Below are positions 46,662 to 55,355 of a stretch of 64,000 nt of DNA, in pieces (positions within the stretch are counted from its first letter, which is position 1; every line of letters starts with the position of its first letter). Under the pieces are notes generated by a model, which had not been told where the DNA came from, searched no databases, and saw nothing but the letters and a program-made list of their open reading frames with translations. The translations under genes and the position numbers were made by a program. The stretch is from Candidatus Hydrogenedentota bacterium. GTDB taxonomy: Bacteria; Hydrogenedentota; Hydrogenedentia; Hydrogenedentales; CAITNO01. The DNA lies in assembly GCA_903893795.1 (NCBI GenBank), contig CAITNO010000085.1:1-64000 (forward strand), given 5' to 3'.

Positions 46662-47606
46662 ATGATTCGCATCGTCTGCCCACAGTGTGGGAAAGTTCTC
46701 GAAATACCGGATTCTTTCGCGGGACAGACCGGACAGTGCGTCCAATGCAAGGTTCAGATTCTCGTTCCGATCCCCGCGCCCATACCTGCTGCACCGCCCG
46801 TACTACAGGTGGACGTGTGCGCCCAGATTCAAGCGCAGATGGATGCCGCGGAGAAGAACAGCGCTTATAGAAAGTCGCTCGTAATCGTGGGCGACGAGCC
46901 GCAGGCGCATCACAAATCAGGCGACAAAGCGAAGAAAGGATGTTTGGGCTGCCTTGGTGTGGTCGTTATTCTTTTCGTGGCCGGGATGATTGGAAACATG
47001 GTCAACCCGCAACCAAGTCAACCGACCTCTTTCTACTCGTCTCGGGTCTTGGAGCGTTCGGCGCAATCCACCACAAACGCACCGCCACCCGTCACCGACA
47101 CAAATAACACCAAGGTGGCTCTCGACGCTGTACTCACATCTATTACGAACCCAAACACCTGGCCAAGACCGGCCCTTCTAACGTACAAAACCGGAAAACT
47201 AAACGGTGGACTGGCCATCATGTCATCCAACAGCGGGGCATATTGGTGGAGTCCGGATGGCAAACTCTACGCGGCAAACGGAATAGCGCAAGCCATGTCA
47301 CCCAATACGCCCACAGCTTCTGTCGGGGTGTCCTTTTCCGAAATTGAAACCGTTGTGAATGGTGGCACAATCAAGCCCCGAGCAAACTTTACGCCTCTCG
47401 ACAAGGTTGAAGCCCCCCGGGCGGAACCTGTCCAATCACAAACGCGAGACGTTGCGAGTGTCGAAGATGTCACCGTCTACGTTGGAAGCACCGGAACAAA
47501 GTATCATGCCCGCAATTGTCGCACCCTGAAAACCGAAAACCCAATTTCAAAAAGTCAGGCGATTGCGCGCGGGTATACTCCATGCACCGTGTGTGGAGGC
47601 GGGTAA
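46662..47606 (+). CDS. Zinc-ribbon membrane protein with C-terminal Cys-His motif
   Basis: 314-residue protein of mixed domains. The start at 46662 has AAAGGGG upstream. Residues 1-30 are a zinc ribbon (IVCPQCGKVLEIPDSFAGQTGQCVQC). A single membrane helix (GCLGCLGVVVILFVAGMIGNMV) follows at about 100-120. The C-terminus is VYVGSTGTKYHARNCRTLKTENPISKSQAIARGYTPCTVC, a YHxxxCxxL..GYxPCxxC pattern that I recall from the ends of various secreted and nuclease-associated proteins. The middle is a linker plus a WW-containing region. Base composition is visibly less GC-rich than its neighbours. The function is unknown. Confidence 0.7.
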   Translation: MIRIVCPQCGKVLEIPDSFAGQTGQCVQCKVQILVPIPAPIPAAPPVLQVDVCAQIQAQMDAAEKNSAYRKSLVIVGDEPQAHHKSGDKAKKGCLGCLGVVVILFVAGMIGNMVNPQPSQPTSFYSSRVLERSAQSTTNAPPPVTDTNNTKVALDAVLTSITNPNTWPRPALLTYKTGKLNGGLAIMSSNSGAYWWSPDGKLYAANGIAQAMSPNTPTASVGVSFSEIETVVNGGTIKPRANFTPLDKVEAPRAEPVQSQTRDVASVEDVTVYVGSTGTKYHARNCRTLKTENPISKSQAIARGYTPCTVCGGG

Positions 47607-47616
47607 ACGAAGCTAT

Positions 47617-47673
47617 CCGCAGGTTCCGCTTCGCTCCACCTGCGGCTATTATTGTGTGCCCCCTCACGGGGGC
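47617..47673. repeat. Two successive hairpins after the zinc-ribbon gene
   Basis: First hairpin: CCGCAGGT (47617) pairs with ACCTGCGG (47638), flanked by TA on both sides. Second: GCCCCC-TCAC-GGGGGC (47658-47673). The two fill most of the 124-bp gap before the esterase gene. Neither has a T-tract; they may be repeat elements rather than terminators. Confidence 0.65.
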
Positions 47674-47730
47674 AATATAAAGATGTTCATCACGCACATG
47701 GTGTGACAAACGAATTGAAAGGTCCTGCAC

Positions 47731-48963
47731 ATGAAAAGTAGAAGCGTCCTCAGCCGTGCATCGCTCTGCATAGTCTGCATCGCACTGCTGGCGCTGTTCA
47801 CCTCAGTCTTCGCCGCGGAATCTGCCGCGATGCCCTGGAACACACAGGCGCTCTTCCAAACACCCAAGAGCGCGCCCGCCGAGGGCTTCTCCGAGGAGAA
47901 TGTCTCGGCGCTGTTCTATGACGGCGTGCCCTACAAGGGCGCGCCGACGCGGGTGTTTGCGTGGTACGGTGCGCCGAAGACCGAGCCGGGCAAGAAGGTG
48001 CCCGCCATGGTGCTGGTGCACGGCGGCGGCGGCACGGCCTTTGCCGTGTGGGTCCGCCTGTGGAACAGCCGGGGCTATGCCGCGATCGCGATGGACACCT
48101 GCGGCTGCGTGCCCCGCGGCACCTACGGCCACTGGGAAAGGGACGCGCAGGGCGGTCCCGGAGGTTGGGGCGATTTTGAGCATGTGGACGAGCCCGCCAC
48201 CGACCAGTGGTCCTATCACGCCGTCGCCGACGTGGTGCTGGGACACTCGCTGATTTGCTCGTTTCCGGAAGTGGACGCGGAACGCACCGGCATTACCGGC
48301 ATCTCCTGGGGCGGCTATCTGACATCCATCACCGCAGGCGTGGACAACCGGTTTAAGCTGGCCGTGCCCGTGTACGGCTGCGGTTTTCTCGGCGAAGACT
48401 CCGCCTGGCTCAAAGATTTCGAGGGGATGGGTGCGGAGAAAGCGGCCAAGTGGTTGGGCCTGTGGGACCCGTCGGTATACCTGCCCCGTGCGGCCATGCC
48501 CATGCTCTGGGTGACGGGCACCAATGACTTTGCCTATCCGATGGACTCCTTGCAGAAGTCCTACCGCCTGCCGAAAGGCCCGCGCACGCTGGCCATTCGC
48601 CCGCGCATGCCCCACGGCCACGGCGGTGCCGGAGAGAACCCCGAGGAAATCCACGCATTCGCGGATAACATCCTCACCGGCGGCACGCCGCTGGCGGCGA
48701 TCACCAAACAGGGACGTGACGGCAACACGGCGTGGGTGGAATTCTCCGCGAAGACGCCCATCACCACGGCCGAATTGCACTACACGAAGGCCACGGGAAA
48801 ATGGCAGGACCGGCTCTGGGAAGTGACCCCCGCCACGCTGGACATCAAGGCAAACCGGGCCAGCGGCGAGATTCCGGAAAGAAGCACGGTTTACTACATC
48901 AACCTTACGGATGAGAAAGAGCGTGTGGTTAGCGGCGAACACGAAGAACTACCCGTGAAATAG
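47731..48963 (+). CDS. Secreted alpha/beta-hydrolase, acetyl-xylan-esterase-like
   Basis: 410-residue exported hydrolase with signal MKSRSVLSRASLCIVCIALLALFTSVFA. The lid/oxyanion stretch is VPAMVLVHGGGGTAFAVWVRLWNSRGYAAIAMD. The nucleophile elbow is ITGISWGGYLTSI. The acid and His lie in TGTNDFAYPMDSLQ and RPRMPHGHGGAG. The arrangement matches CE7-like acetyl xylan esterases or dienelactone-hydrolase relatives. The last ~100 residues form an added beta domain (AKTPITTAELHYTKATGKWQDRLWE). It fits with the nearby rhamnosidase in polysaccharide breakdown. Confidence 0.78.
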   Translation: MKSRSVLSRASLCIVCIALLALFTSVFAAESAAMPWNTQALFQTPKSAPAEGFSEENVSALFYDGVPYKGAPTRVFAWYGAPKTEPGKKVPAMVLVHGGGGTAFAVWVRLWNSRGYAAIAMDTCGCVPRGTYGHWERDAQGGPGGWGDFEHVDEPATDQWSYHAVADVVLGHSLICSFPEVDAERTGITGISWGGYLTSITAGVDNRFKLAVPVYGCGFLGEDSAWLKDFEGMGAEKAAKWLGLWDPSVYLPRAAMPMLWVTGTNDFAYPMDSLQKSYRLPKGPRTLAIRPRMPHGHGGAGENPEEIHAFADNILTGGTPLAAITKQGRDGNTAWVEFSAKTPITTAELHYTKATGKWQDRLWEVTPATLDIKANRASGEIPERSTVYYINLTDEKERVVSGEHEELPVK

Positions 48964-48964
48964 T

Positions 48965-49058
48965 CTTCTCTGCGCACCTCTGCGTTCTCTGCGTCTCTGC
49001 GATAAAAGTCTTTAGGGCATGAACGCAGAGGCGCAAAGTGCGTGGAGAAGCGCAGAGA
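48965..49058. repeat. CTCTGCG inverted-repeat element, left of the WD40 gene
   Basis: Left arm TTCTCTGCGCACCTCTGCG plus TTCTCTGCGTCTCTGCG and right arm starting CGCAGAGGCGCAAAGTGCG pair over about 28 of 36 positions, with a ~22-base loop. It begins right after the esterase stop codon. The rest of the 384-bp gap up to 49347 holds no gene that I can support. Confidence 0.75.
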
Positions 49059-49347
49059 AAGCACCCAGCGACCGGACCGTATTGTGCATCCGAATATTTG
49101 CCATGGCCGCATCCAAGTACGCGTTAAGGTCACTGCATTCCTGAATGACGCGGGATACTGGAATCCCTTGTCGCCGCACTGCCAGAGAATGGCAGAATGG
49201 GCCTGTCCCGAAGATAAACGCGCAAGCGAAGATGCGGATTGGTATAGTAATATCTGCGAAACCGCGCAGGTTGGATATCGGCCTGTACTGACACGGCGAT
49301 GGACAGATACAAGCGGGTAATCCCGCGCATGAAAAAGGAGACGGGGT

Positions 49348-51288
49348 ATGCCGAGAAACCAGTCGGTGAAGTTAAGCGTAGGGGTAATGACGGCTGTATT
49401 ACTACTTTCGACCGGATCCATGGCCGATTTGCCGCCGGGCACAGATAACGCTGGCAACAAGGTCACGGTTTCCACCCCGCTCATGCAATATGGTTACGGA
49501 GCGCTTAGCTCAAATGTGGCTTACTCTCAAGACGGAGCAGCATTCCTCGCCGGATTCAGCGATGGCAAGGCACGGCTCTTTGATGTGAACACGGGCAAGG
49601 TTATCCGCGTCTTTGCTGGACATCTCGGCTCGATTCTGACGCTAGCGTTTTCGCCGTATGGAACGAAGGTGGCTACCGGATCAATTGACAAGACGGTGAA
49701 CCTGTTGGATGAGGCTACAGGCGCGGAACTCCGCACCTTTACTGGGCATAAAGACAGGGTGGTGAGCCTTGCATTTTCTCCGGACGGAACGAAGCTTCTA
49801 ACAGGTGGCAGAGACAATATGGCCAAATTGTGGGACATCGCCACAGGCGCGGAACTTCGCACCCTAGTTGACCGTGCTGCCTGGATTCATTCTGTGGCAT
49901 TCTGGCCGGACGGAACCAAATTGCTCACTTCGACGGATCAACCGCAAACCAAGGCAAGGATATGGGATTCGGAAACGGGCGCCGAGCTTCAATCCCCCAT
50001 AGGGCCAATCACTTGGGTGAGCCCTGCCATGTTTTCCCCGGATGGGTCCAAGGTCATCACACTGCCTGAAGACAAGAAAGTGAGTATAAGAAACACGGCA
50101 ACCGGAGTGGAAATCTGCACCTTCATCGTAGACACCCAGAGTTTCGTCTTCAAGGCAATTTGGACGGGCGAAAACGAGATGCTCACTGTGGCCGCAGACC
50201 AATCTATGAAACTTTGGGATGCCGTAACGGGTAAACTGGTCCGGTCTTTCGCCGCAGACGGCTTGGCAAAAATCCCCATGGGCTTTTCTCCAAACGGAAA
50301 CAAGGTGCTGACAGAGTGCGTCGATGTGGATACCAGAGAACTTGTGGTGAAGTTGTGGGACACTGTAGCCGGCAAGGAATTGAACGCCATTTCCGGGTAC
50401 ACGCACGAGGTCTATTCCGTGGCTATTTCGCCCGATGGCACCAAGGTCCTCACCGGGCAGATGGCCCGCGGTGTCAAGCTTTGGGACATGACAACAGGCT
50501 CAGAGATACGCTCGTTCATGGAATCCCCGCACTCTGTATGCCCCGCGGCATTTTCACCGGACGGTTCCAAAATACTCGCTGGAACAGGTGACATGACGGC
50601 ACAATTATGGGACGCGACAACGGGTGCGAAACTACGTACCTTCATGGGACACACTGGTTACATTTCCTCAGTGGCGTTCTCACCGGATGGGACAAAGGCG
50701 CTCACGGGCGGTGGCAGGGGTGGGGACAGGGAGAACGCAGCCGATTACGTGGCAAAACTTTGGGACAACGCGACGGGAGCGGAATTGCTGACTTTCACCG
50801 GACACACACAGGGAATAACCTCTTTGGCATTTTCTCCGGATGGGACCAAAGTGCTCACCGGATCGTATGATGGGTCGGCCAAGTTATGGAATGTTGCAAC
50901 AGGAACTGAGCTAAGGACCTTGCTCAAGACGGTCTATCCCGTATTCAGCGTGGCATTTTCCCCGGACGGCAAGAAAATAGTAACGGGAACGTTTGATCGT
51001 AATATCTTGTGGGATTGTGCTACAGGTATAGAATTGCGCGTGTTCCCCGGAAGCGCCGGAATCGTTCGTGCCGTAGCATTCTCGCCCGACGGAGCCAAGG
51101 TGGCAGGCGGACTGGACCGTGGTAGAGTAAGAATCTGGGAATGTGAAACCGGGAGGGAATTAAGTACCTTCACCGGACACGCAGATGAGATTACTTCCTT
51201 GGCCTTTTCACCGGACGGAACCAAACTGCTCACCGGCTCGAAGGATTCGAGCGCCAAGCTGTGGCCCGTTTTAGGCGAGAAACACTAA
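49348..51288 (+). CDS. Secreted 14-repeat WD40 protein
   Basis: 646-residue exported protein with a signal-like N-terminus (SVGVMTAVLLLSTGSMADL) and no other domain. I count 14 WD40 repeats, e.g. VRVFAGHLGSI, LRTFTGHKDRV, LRTFMGHTGYI, LLTFTGHTQGI and LSTFTGHADEI, which would make two seven-bladed propellers. Later repeats are closest to consensus (AFSPDGTKVLTGS, then AKLWNVATG). Unlike the relative at 5593 it has no PASTA, EF-hand or C-terminal Cys-rich tail. The gene is visibly less GC-rich than its neighbours and is flanked on both sides by related inverted-repeat elements, so recent arrival is possible. A scaffold or ligand-binding role is likely. Confidence 0.82.
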   Translation: MPRNQSVKLSVGVMTAVLLLSTGSMADLPPGTDNAGNKVTVSTPLMQYGYGALSSNVAYSQDGAAFLAGFSDGKARLFDVNTGKVIRVFAGHLGSILTLAFSPYGTKVATGSIDKTVNLLDEATGAELRTFTGHKDRVVSLAFSPDGTKLLTGGRDNMAKLWDIATGAELRTLVDRAAWIHSVAFWPDGTKLLTSTDQPQTKARIWDSETGAELQSPIGPITWVSPAMFSPDGSKVITLPEDKKVSIRNTATGVEICTFIVDTQSFVFKAIWTGENEMLTVAADQSMKLWDAVTGKLVRSFAADGLAKIPMGFSPNGNKVLTECVDVDTRELVVKLWDTVAGKELNAISGYTHEVYSVAISPDGTKVLTGQMARGVKLWDMTTGSEIRSFMESPHSVCPAAFSPDGSKILAGTGDMTAQLWDATTGAKLRTFMGHTGYISSVAFSPDGTKALTGGGRGGDRENAADYVAKLWDNATGAELLTFTGHTQGITSLAFSPDGTKVLTGSYDGSAKLWNVATGTELRTLLKTVYPVFSVAFSPDGKKIVTGTFDRNILWDCATGIELRVFPGSAGIVRAVAFSPDGAKVAGGLDRGRVRIWECETGRELSTFTGHADEITSLAFSPDGTKLLTGSKDSSAKLWPVLGEKH

Positions 51289-51300
51289 CAGCCCGCCCTC

Positions 51301-51381
51301 ACTTTTGCGTCCTCCGCATCTCTGCGCTAATAGCTTCCGGACTTCAACGCAAAGACGCGGAGGACGCAGAGAAGCGCAGAG
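51301..51381. repeat. CTCTGCG inverted-repeat element, right of the WD40 gene
   Basis: Left arm includes TTTTGCGTCCTCCGCATCTC and TGCG. The right arm includes CGCAAAGACGCGGAGGACGC, followed by AGAGAAGCGCAGAG. It is a diverged relative of the element at 48965 and lies just after the WD40 stop codon. Confidence 0.75.
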
Positions 51382-51388
51382 CCAGATA

Positions 51389-52666
51389 CTATTTGCCGTG
51401 CCCCATCACGATCTTGATCGCCCCGGACTCCCGCTTGTTCATGAAGGCCCGCAGGGCCTGCCTGTACTCATCCATGGCAAAGCGGTGCGTGATGATCAGC
51501 CCGGGCAGTTCCGGTGTCTTCTCCAACACCTCCGCCGCAATCTCAAAGGTGCTTCGCCCGTCGTTCTCAATGCAGTGGCAGTTAATTCCCGTCACCTCGA
51601 TCTCGCGCGCCCAGATGGGCGAATAGTCCAGCCGGCCCGGGGAGAAGTTTATCCCCAGCAGCACCACCCGGCCGTGCGGCCTTGCCAGGCGCAGGGACTG
51701 CTCGAAACTGGCCTCGCCGCCGATGGTGTCCAATACCACGTCGAATCCGCCCAGGATAATCTCGTTGCCAAACATGCCTTTGATATGGCGTCCATTGGTG
51801 GCCCGGGCAGACCGCGCATAGATGTTCCCGTCACCCGACAGCACCCGCGCGCCCAGCGCCTCCGCGACCTTTGCCTGGAACGGATAGCGCACGGACGCGA
51901 ACACCCCGACACCGGGCGCGAGCGCCTTGCATGCCGCCGCGGCGAGCAGGCCGATGGTGCCGCCGCCGATGATCAGCACGCGCGCGCCGGGCACAAGATG
52001 GTCCGCCGCTTTCAGCACACCGTGCGCCGCGCAGGCCATGGGTTCGAGCAGCGTCGCGGCGTCATTGCCGAGCGCGGCGGGAACCTTGAAGAGCTGGCTG
52101 CGGTGCACCGCCATGCGCGGCGAGAAGCCGCCACCCACGGCGTTGAACATCCCGAAAGAGCCGGCAGGGATGCCGGCGCTCCCAGTATGCGAAGAGGAGA
52201 CGCCGCCGATGGGAGCAGGCACGGTGCCCAGGCCAAGATTTTCGCAAAGCATGGGGCTGCCCGCCGCGCACTGCCTGCACGGGGGCTCGATCCCCATCTG
52301 GGCGCAGCAGGGCCAGTCCATGGGCATCGCCACGCGGTCCCCCACGCGGAATCCCTCCACCTCCAACCCCGCCTCGACCACCTCCCCCACGCATTCGTGG
52401 CCCAGATATTTGCGCTTTATCCCGGGCAGCGCGGTTGAATAACTCTTGGGTGACATGTCCATCTGCATGAAATGAACGTCTGTGCCGCAGAGGCCGCAGG
52501 CGATGTTGCGGACCTTGAGCCATTGCGGACCGGGCAGTGCAGGCTCGGGCACCTCCGCGTACCGCACGGGCGACAGCGGGCCAAGACGGGGAAAGGGGTG
52601 CACCAGCCGCGCCGCGCGGTAGAGCGCATAGCGAATCGGGTCATTCTCGAAATAGAGCGCCTTCAT
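51389..52666 (-). CDS. Zinc-dependent MDR alcohol dehydrogenase with an in-frame repeat insertion
   Basis: 425-residue medium-chain dehydrogenase. The catalytic zinc residues are Cys57 (ACGLCGTD) and His90-Glu91 (YLGHE). The structural-zinc Cys cluster is in WPCCAQMGIEPPCRQCAAGSPMLC. The NAD motif is VLIIGGGTIGLLAAAACKALA. It would oxidise an alcohol to an aldehyde or ketone. The stretch VSSSHTGSAGIPAGS (~156-170) is encoded by a GCCGGC repeat copy and interrupts an otherwise conserved APIG..FGMFNAVGGG segment. Its ATG overlaps the stop of the aminotransferase upstream (52663-52666), so the two are coupled. Oxidation followed by transamination is the natural reading of this operon. Confidence 0.85.
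   Translation of the reverse strand: MKALYFENDPIRYALYRAARLVHPFPRLGPLSPVRYAEVPEPALPGPQWLKVRNIACGLCGTDVHFMQMDMSPKSYSTALPGIKRKYLGHECVGEVVEAGLEVEGFRVGDRVAMPMDWPCCAQMGIEPPCRQCAAGSPMLCENLGLGTVPAPIGGVSSSHTGSAGIPAGSFGMFNAVGGGFSPRMAVHRSQLFKVPAALGNDAATLLEPMACAAHGVLKAADHLVPGARVLIIGGGTIGLLAAAACKALAPGVGVFASVRYPFQAKVAEALGARVLSGDGNIYARSARATNGRHIKGMFGNEIILGGFDVVLDTIGGEASFEQSLRLARPHGRVVLLGINFSPGRLDYSPIWAREIEVTGINCHCIENDGRSTFEIAAEVLEKTPELPGLIITHRFAMDEYRQALRAFMNKRESGAIKIVMGHGK
52158..52186 (+). repeat. GCCGGC dispersed repeat inside the alcohol dehydrogenase gene
   Basis: GAGCCGGC-AGGGAT-GCCGGC-GCTCCCAGT, a complete copy nearly identical to that at 16023. On the coding (minus) strand it gives TGSAGIPAGS, residues 161-170, and leaves the frame open. 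Confidence 0.8.
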
Positions 52667-53820
52667 GCGCCTGCCGCGCAGTCGCCCAGCGCCAGCCGCA
52701 GCGCCGCCGCCAGCTCGTCCGCCTCATCCCTCGTGATCAGCAGGCTTGGCCGCACCATCACGGTGTCCTTGGCCACCTTGCCGGGCGCCACCAGCAACCC
52801 GCGGTTCAGACAGGCATCGGCAAGCTTACGTGCCGTTTCCGCCGAGGGCGTTTTCATCGCGAGCAGCAGGCCCGCACCCTGCACGCCGAGCAGCAGGCCG
52901 GGATAGTCTCTTGCCAGCGCGCCAAAGGCCGCGCGAAGTTCAAACTCCATCGAGGCGGCGTTCTTCCAGGGCTGTTCGCGGCGGTAGATGTCCAATGCGG
53001 CGCGGGCGACGCAGCAGGCGATGTCGGAGCCGCCGAAGGTCGAGAGATGGATCATCGGGTGGTCGTTCATGAACTCATTCACCCGCGGCGTCAGCATCGT
53101 CACGGCAATCGGGAAGAGGCCGCCGCCGAGCGCCTCGCCCAAAATCAGCACGTCCGGCTCAACCTCGAGCCGTTCAAAGTAGAAGGGCGTGCCGGTGCGG
53201 CCGAAGTTCGTCTGCGTTTCATCAAAAACCAGCAGCGCGCCCCGCACGCGGCACAGGTCGGCCAGTCCGCGCACATATGCGGCATCCACCGCGCGGCAGC
53301 CGTTTTCCGCCTGCAGGGGTTCGAGAAAGACGGCAGCCGTGTCCGGGCCGATGGCTTGGCTCGCCGCGGCCAGATCGCCGGAGGGAACAACGGTCACGCC
53401 GGGGATGAGCGGCTCGAAGAGATGGCGGTCCGCGCGCTGCGACATGCCCAGCGCAAAGCCTGTCTGGCCGTACCAGCCGCCGTCCACCGTCACCAGGCCG
53501 GGTCGCTTGGTGAATCCGCGCACCACCTTGCAGGCCGCGTCGAAGGCCTCCCCGCGCGACACACCAAAGAGGCTGCATTCAATCTCACCCGGCACGAATT
53601 TGGCCAGCGCCTCGGCGAGCAGGGCCTTTTCCTCGCTTATGATGGGGAAATTGCCCTGGTCCGTGGCGCGCATGGCACTCTTCAGCGCCTCGGCCAATTC
53701 AGGGTGCCTGCGCCCCAGGTTGAAAATCCCCGCCGCACTGTCGCCGTCCAGGTACTTGCGTCCTTCCGTGTCAAAGAAGTGGGCACCCGCGCGTTTTCCC
53801 TCAAGTATGGTGGTGTTCAT
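52663..53820 (-). CDS. Class III aminotransferase paralog lacking the PLP lysine
   Basis: 385-residue fold-type I, class III aminotransferase-like protein. The pyridine-N Asp is Asp200 (LLVFDETQTNFGRTG), and the inter-subunit phosphate motif is intact (HLSTFGGSD, Thr261). The PLP-lysine position reads LILGEALGGGLFPI, with Glu229 where relatives such as ornithine aminotransferase have LLGKALSGG. The codon is GAG. The upstream HG-type stretch is also changed (GWYGQTG for xFHGRTxG). Alone it should not form the internal aldimine. The start at 53820 has GGGGAG at a good distance. It lies 4 bp after a paralog that keeps the Lys. A catalytically silent or heterodimer subunit is the best inference. 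Confidence 0.85.
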   Translation of the reverse strand: MNTTILEGKRAGAHFFDTEGRKYLDGDSAAGIFNLGRRHPELAEALKSAMRATDQGNFPIISEEKALLAEALAKFVPGEIECSLFGVSRGEAFDAACKVVRGFTKRPGLVTVDGGWYGQTGFALGMSQRADRHLFEPLIPGVTVVPSGDLAAASQAIGPDTAAVFLEPLQAENGCRAVDAAYVRGLADLCRVRGALLVFDETQTNFGRTGTPFYFERLEVEPDVLILGEALGGGLFPIAVTMLTPRVNEFMNDHPMIHLSTFGGSDIACCVARAALDIYRREQPWKNAASMEFELRAAFGALARDYPGLLLGVQGAGLLLAMKTPSAETARKLADACLNRGLLVAPGKVAKDTVMVRPSLLITRDEADELAAALRLALGDCAAGA

Positions 53821-53824
53821 GCCG

Positions 53825-55240
53825 CTATCTCCCCGCAATTCGATGCCACAGGTCTTCGACTTTGCGAACCTGCGTGAACAGGGTTGTCTGTATTTGCTCG
53901 TTGTTCAGCAGGCTGAGCACGCCCGGAATCTTCGCGGCCAGCAGTGCCATCGGAAGCAGTGTCTTCATGTCCTTCACCGCGCCCTGGATGGCCGCGATGA
54001 TGTCGTCCAGTTCCGCGTCCGACACCGTGATGGGCATCATGAAGCGCATGACCTGCGGCGCATTGCCCGAATAGGCCGCAAACACACCGTGCTTGGCCAG
54101 CGCGTCGGACATCATGGGCCCCAGGAATTCCTCCACATATTCCAAACCCACCATCAGCCCGATGCCGCGCACCTCCCTGATGATTTTCGGATTGGCGCGC
54201 ATCAGTTCCTGCAGCGCCTCCTTGAGCCGCGCGCCCTGGCGTGCGGCGTTCTCGCAGAGCCGGTGCTCCTCCAGATAATCGAGCACCTTGAGCGACACCT
54301 TGCAGGCGATGTCACCGCCGCCGCAATGGGTCTCGTGAAAGTCCGGATGCTGCGCCGTGAAGTTTCGCAGCAGGGGGATGTCGCGGTAGATCGTGGCCGC
54401 ATTCGCATAGAGCCCGCCGCCGAGCGACTTGGCCACGGTCATGATGTCCGGCACCACCCCCGAATGCTCCGCCGCAAACATGCGGCCGGTCCGCCCGAAA
54501 CCGGTCTGAATCTCGTCGAAGACCAGCAGCGCGCCGTTTTTGTCGCACAGGTCCCGCAGTCCCCGCAGATAGGCCTCCGTGGCCGGAAAGATGCCCGCTT
54601 CGCCCTGCACCGGCTCCAGGATAATTGCGGCGGTTTGATTTGAGACCACCTTGGCCATTGCTTCGAGGTCGTTGAAGGGCACAAAGGTGAATTCCGGCAT
54701 GAGCGGCTCAAAACAGTGGCGGTAATGCTCTTTGCCGTTGGCGCTCAGCGCAAAACCCGTGTGGCCGTGGTAGGCCTTGACGGTGGAGACGATCTGTTTG
54801 CGGCCCGTGGCGGCCCGCGCCAGTTTCAGCGCGCATTCCACCGCCTCTCCCCCGCCCGCGGCAAAGATGACGTGGTTGAGGTCGCCCGGCGCCAAAGCCG
54901 CCAGACGGCGCGCCAGTTCGACCTTCAGCGGTGAACTCAGCAGAGAACTGCCCATGTCGAGCTCGTCCGCCGCGTCCGCCAGCGCCGCCATAACCTCGGG
55001 ATTGTGGCGCGACACATTGAAGCAGCCCGCAGCGGTGAAGCAGTCATACATGCGACAGCCGCTCACGGGGTCGGTGAATCCCACCCCCAGGCGCCGGGTC
55101 TCAAACACGTCCAGATGCCCTGCGCTCAGATACTTAATCTGGTTTCTGTTGATGTAGCGCCCAAACAGGGCAAAGATTCGCGCTTTGTCCTGCCGGGTCA
55201 TGGTCGCCTCGCCACCGCCGCTCCGTTCGCTCACTGCCAT
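53825..55240 (-). CDS. Class III aminotransferase with PLP lysine but altered partner-subunit motif
   Basis: 471-residue PLP enzyme. It has the PLP Lys271 ([12 protein letters not shown]), Asp242 ([14 protein letters not shown]), [14 protein letters not shown] and the phosphate-binding [14 protein letters not shown]. The motif that normally reaches into the partner's site, HGSTFGGNP, reads HETHCGGGD (His302-Asp310), so the Thr at the canonical position is His305. An additional ~60 residues at the C-terminus ([20 protein letters not shown]...) are not typical. GGAGG lies seven bases before the ATG. It is the first gene of a three-gene operon with its paralog and the dehydrogenase. The likely acceptor is an aldehyde or ketone made by the dehydrogenase. 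Confidence 0.88.
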   Translation of the reverse strand: MAVSERSGGGEATMTRQDKARIFALFGRYINRNQIKYLSAGHLDVFETRRLGVGFTDPVSGCRMYDCFTAAGCFNVSRHNPEVMAALADAADELDMGSSLLSSPLKVELARRLAALAPGDLNHVIFAAGGGEAVECALKLARAATGRKQIVSTVKAYHGHTGFALSANGKEHYRHCFEPLMPEFTFVPFNDLEAMAKVVSNQTAAIILEPVQGEAGIFPATEAYLRGLRDLCDKNGALLVFDEIQTGFGRTGRMFAAEHSGVVPDIMTVAKSLGGGLYANAATIYRDIPLLRNFTAQHPDFHETHCGGGDIACKVSLKVLDYLEEHRLCENAARQGARLKEALQELMRANPKIIREVRGIGLMVGLEYVEEFLGPMMSDALAKHGVFAAYSGNAPQVMRFMMPITVSDAELDDIIAAIQGAVKDMKTLLPMALLAAKIPGVLSLLNNEQIQTTLFTQVRKVEDLWHRIAGR

Positions 55241-55355
55241 GTAAGATCCTCCTGTGCCGCCCGCGCCAACATGCGGGACCTGCGGACTTCATGGAACAGT
55301 AGCCTAAGCCTTCCCCAAAGTCAACGAAACCGATCTGGTGTCCCGGCATGGGACG

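Noticed and set aside
52537..54643. Long open frames on the + strand opposite the aminotransferases
   Set aside because: Mirror frames of conserved minus-strand genes with intact motifs.
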